A stretch of 6,291 bases of DNA from JAIYDJ01 sp038246975 (lineage in GTDB: Bacteria > Pseudomonadota > Alphaproteobacteria > Rhodobacterales > Rhodobacteraceae), in contig JBBRVJ010000207.1 in the NCBI GenBank assembly GCA_038246975.1, positions 1 through 6,291 of the forward strand, read 5' to 3'. Both the position numbers and the translations under genes were made by a program. The notes below the pieces were generated by a model. It was given only the letters and a program-made list of their open reading frames with translations, did no database searches and had not been told where the DNA came from. Each line of letters begins with the position of its first letter. Within the stretch, counting starts at the first letter, position 1. This document shows, piece after piece, positions 5,899 through 6,291 of the stretch.

Positions 5899-6291
5899 TC
5901 AGAACGGCAGCGCCTTGCCCGCACCCACATACAGGCCGGCTGCGACATCCGCATAGTTGACCGGGGCCTTGCCGTCCTTGAAGCCGTTCTTTTCCATGAT
6001 CGACTTCCATGCAGCCTGACCGTTGTCCAGCGCCTCTTTCGCGGTGATCTGGCTGGTGATCGCCCGGTTGATCTCGTTGCCCAGCGCCTGCTCCATCTCG
6101 AACATGCCGGGCAGACGCGGGCTGCACCAGGCGTGATCCAGACTGTCGGCCCAGACCTTCATCGGTTGCGACACGGCGCGCAGACGCTCGTTGGACAGCA
6201 CCGACTTGTAGCCCGGAGCCACGCCGTTTGCGTTGGCCTCGTTCATCGCCATGATCGAACTGGTGGTCAGGAAGGCCAGCATCAGGAAGGC
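5899..6291 (-). CDS. Extracellular solute-binding protein (family 1), C-terminal fragment
   Basis: The last 130 residues of a periplasmic sugar-binding protein; the gene continues past the right edge and no start is visible. Position just upstream of two CUT1 permeases is the main evidence. The sequence agrees: a helical C-terminal lobe with a loop rich in small and polar residues, W-C-S-P-R-L-P-G-M-F-E-M-E-Q-A-L-G-N-E-I-N-R, then the I-T-S-Q-I-T-A-K-E-A-L-D-N-G-Q-A-A-W region typical of the last helices, where bacterial family 1 binding proteins usually have a 't-a-e-e-A-L-d-x-a' motif. Such proteins capture the substrate in the periplasm and deliver it to the permease pair. The specificity-defining N-terminal lobe is outside the window. 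The ATG at 6282 is in frame but internal. Confidence 0.85.
   Translation of the reverse strand, partial: AFLMLAFLTTSSIMAMNEANANGVAPGYKSVLSNERLRAVSQPMKVWADSLDHAWCSPRLPGMFEMEQALGNEINRAITSQITAKEALDNGQAAWKSIMEKNGFKDGKAPVNYADVAAGLYVGAGKALPF

Noticed and set aside
5301..5960. Long plus-strand frames opposite the permease and ATPase genes (also 3543-4211 and 2245-2787)
   Set aside because: These lie antisense to genes with unmistakable family motifs, and their translations are Arg/His/Gln-rich without recognisable domains.

Overview
The window looks like the chromosome of a high-G+C alphaproteobacterium, most likely Rhodobacteraceae (Paracoccus/Rhodobacter-like). The reasons are the strong G/C preference at third codon positions, the style of the transporter proteins, and a small secreted four-cysteine protein of a type I associate with that family. 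This placement is inference from sequence style, not a database result. Except for a gene fragment at the left edge, every gene I accept lies on the minus strand, so the window reads right to left.

Right part (6291 down to 2119): a compact carbohydrate-uptake operon. In transcription order it holds the C-terminal end of a family 1 extracellular solute-binding protein (cut by the window edge), two MalF/MalG-type permeases, a MalK/UgpC-type ATPase and a PfkB (ribokinase-like) sugar kinase. Junctions are 4 nt apart, overlapped by 1 nt (TGATG), 4 nt apart, and overlapped by 4 nt (ATGA). The implied job is import of a sugar, polyol or nucleoside-like substrate followed by phosphorylation in the cytoplasm. 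The substrate cannot be named from the sequence. The kinase keeps the catalytic GxGD aspartate but has an unusual cysteine-rich active-site loop (C-T-C-G-C-G-D-C), the most distinctive feature of the window.

Middle part (2073 down to 762): two coding sequences I do not recognise. They overlap by 8 nt, so they are probably translationally coupled. The first starts 45 nt after the kinase stop, on the same strand, and could be co-transcribed with the sugar operon. A short hairpin may hold its ribosome binding site in the loop.

Left part (761 to 1): a 193-nt spacer with a plausible sigma70-type promoter, then a small exported protein with four cysteines. Convergent to it on the plus strand is the C-terminal fragment of a pyridoxamine 5'-phosphate oxidase-like flavin-binding protein. 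I found no RNA genes, CRISPR arrays, insertion sequences or phage genes. Apart from the kinase loop and the orphan gene pair, this looks like ordinary core or metabolic-accessory chromosome.
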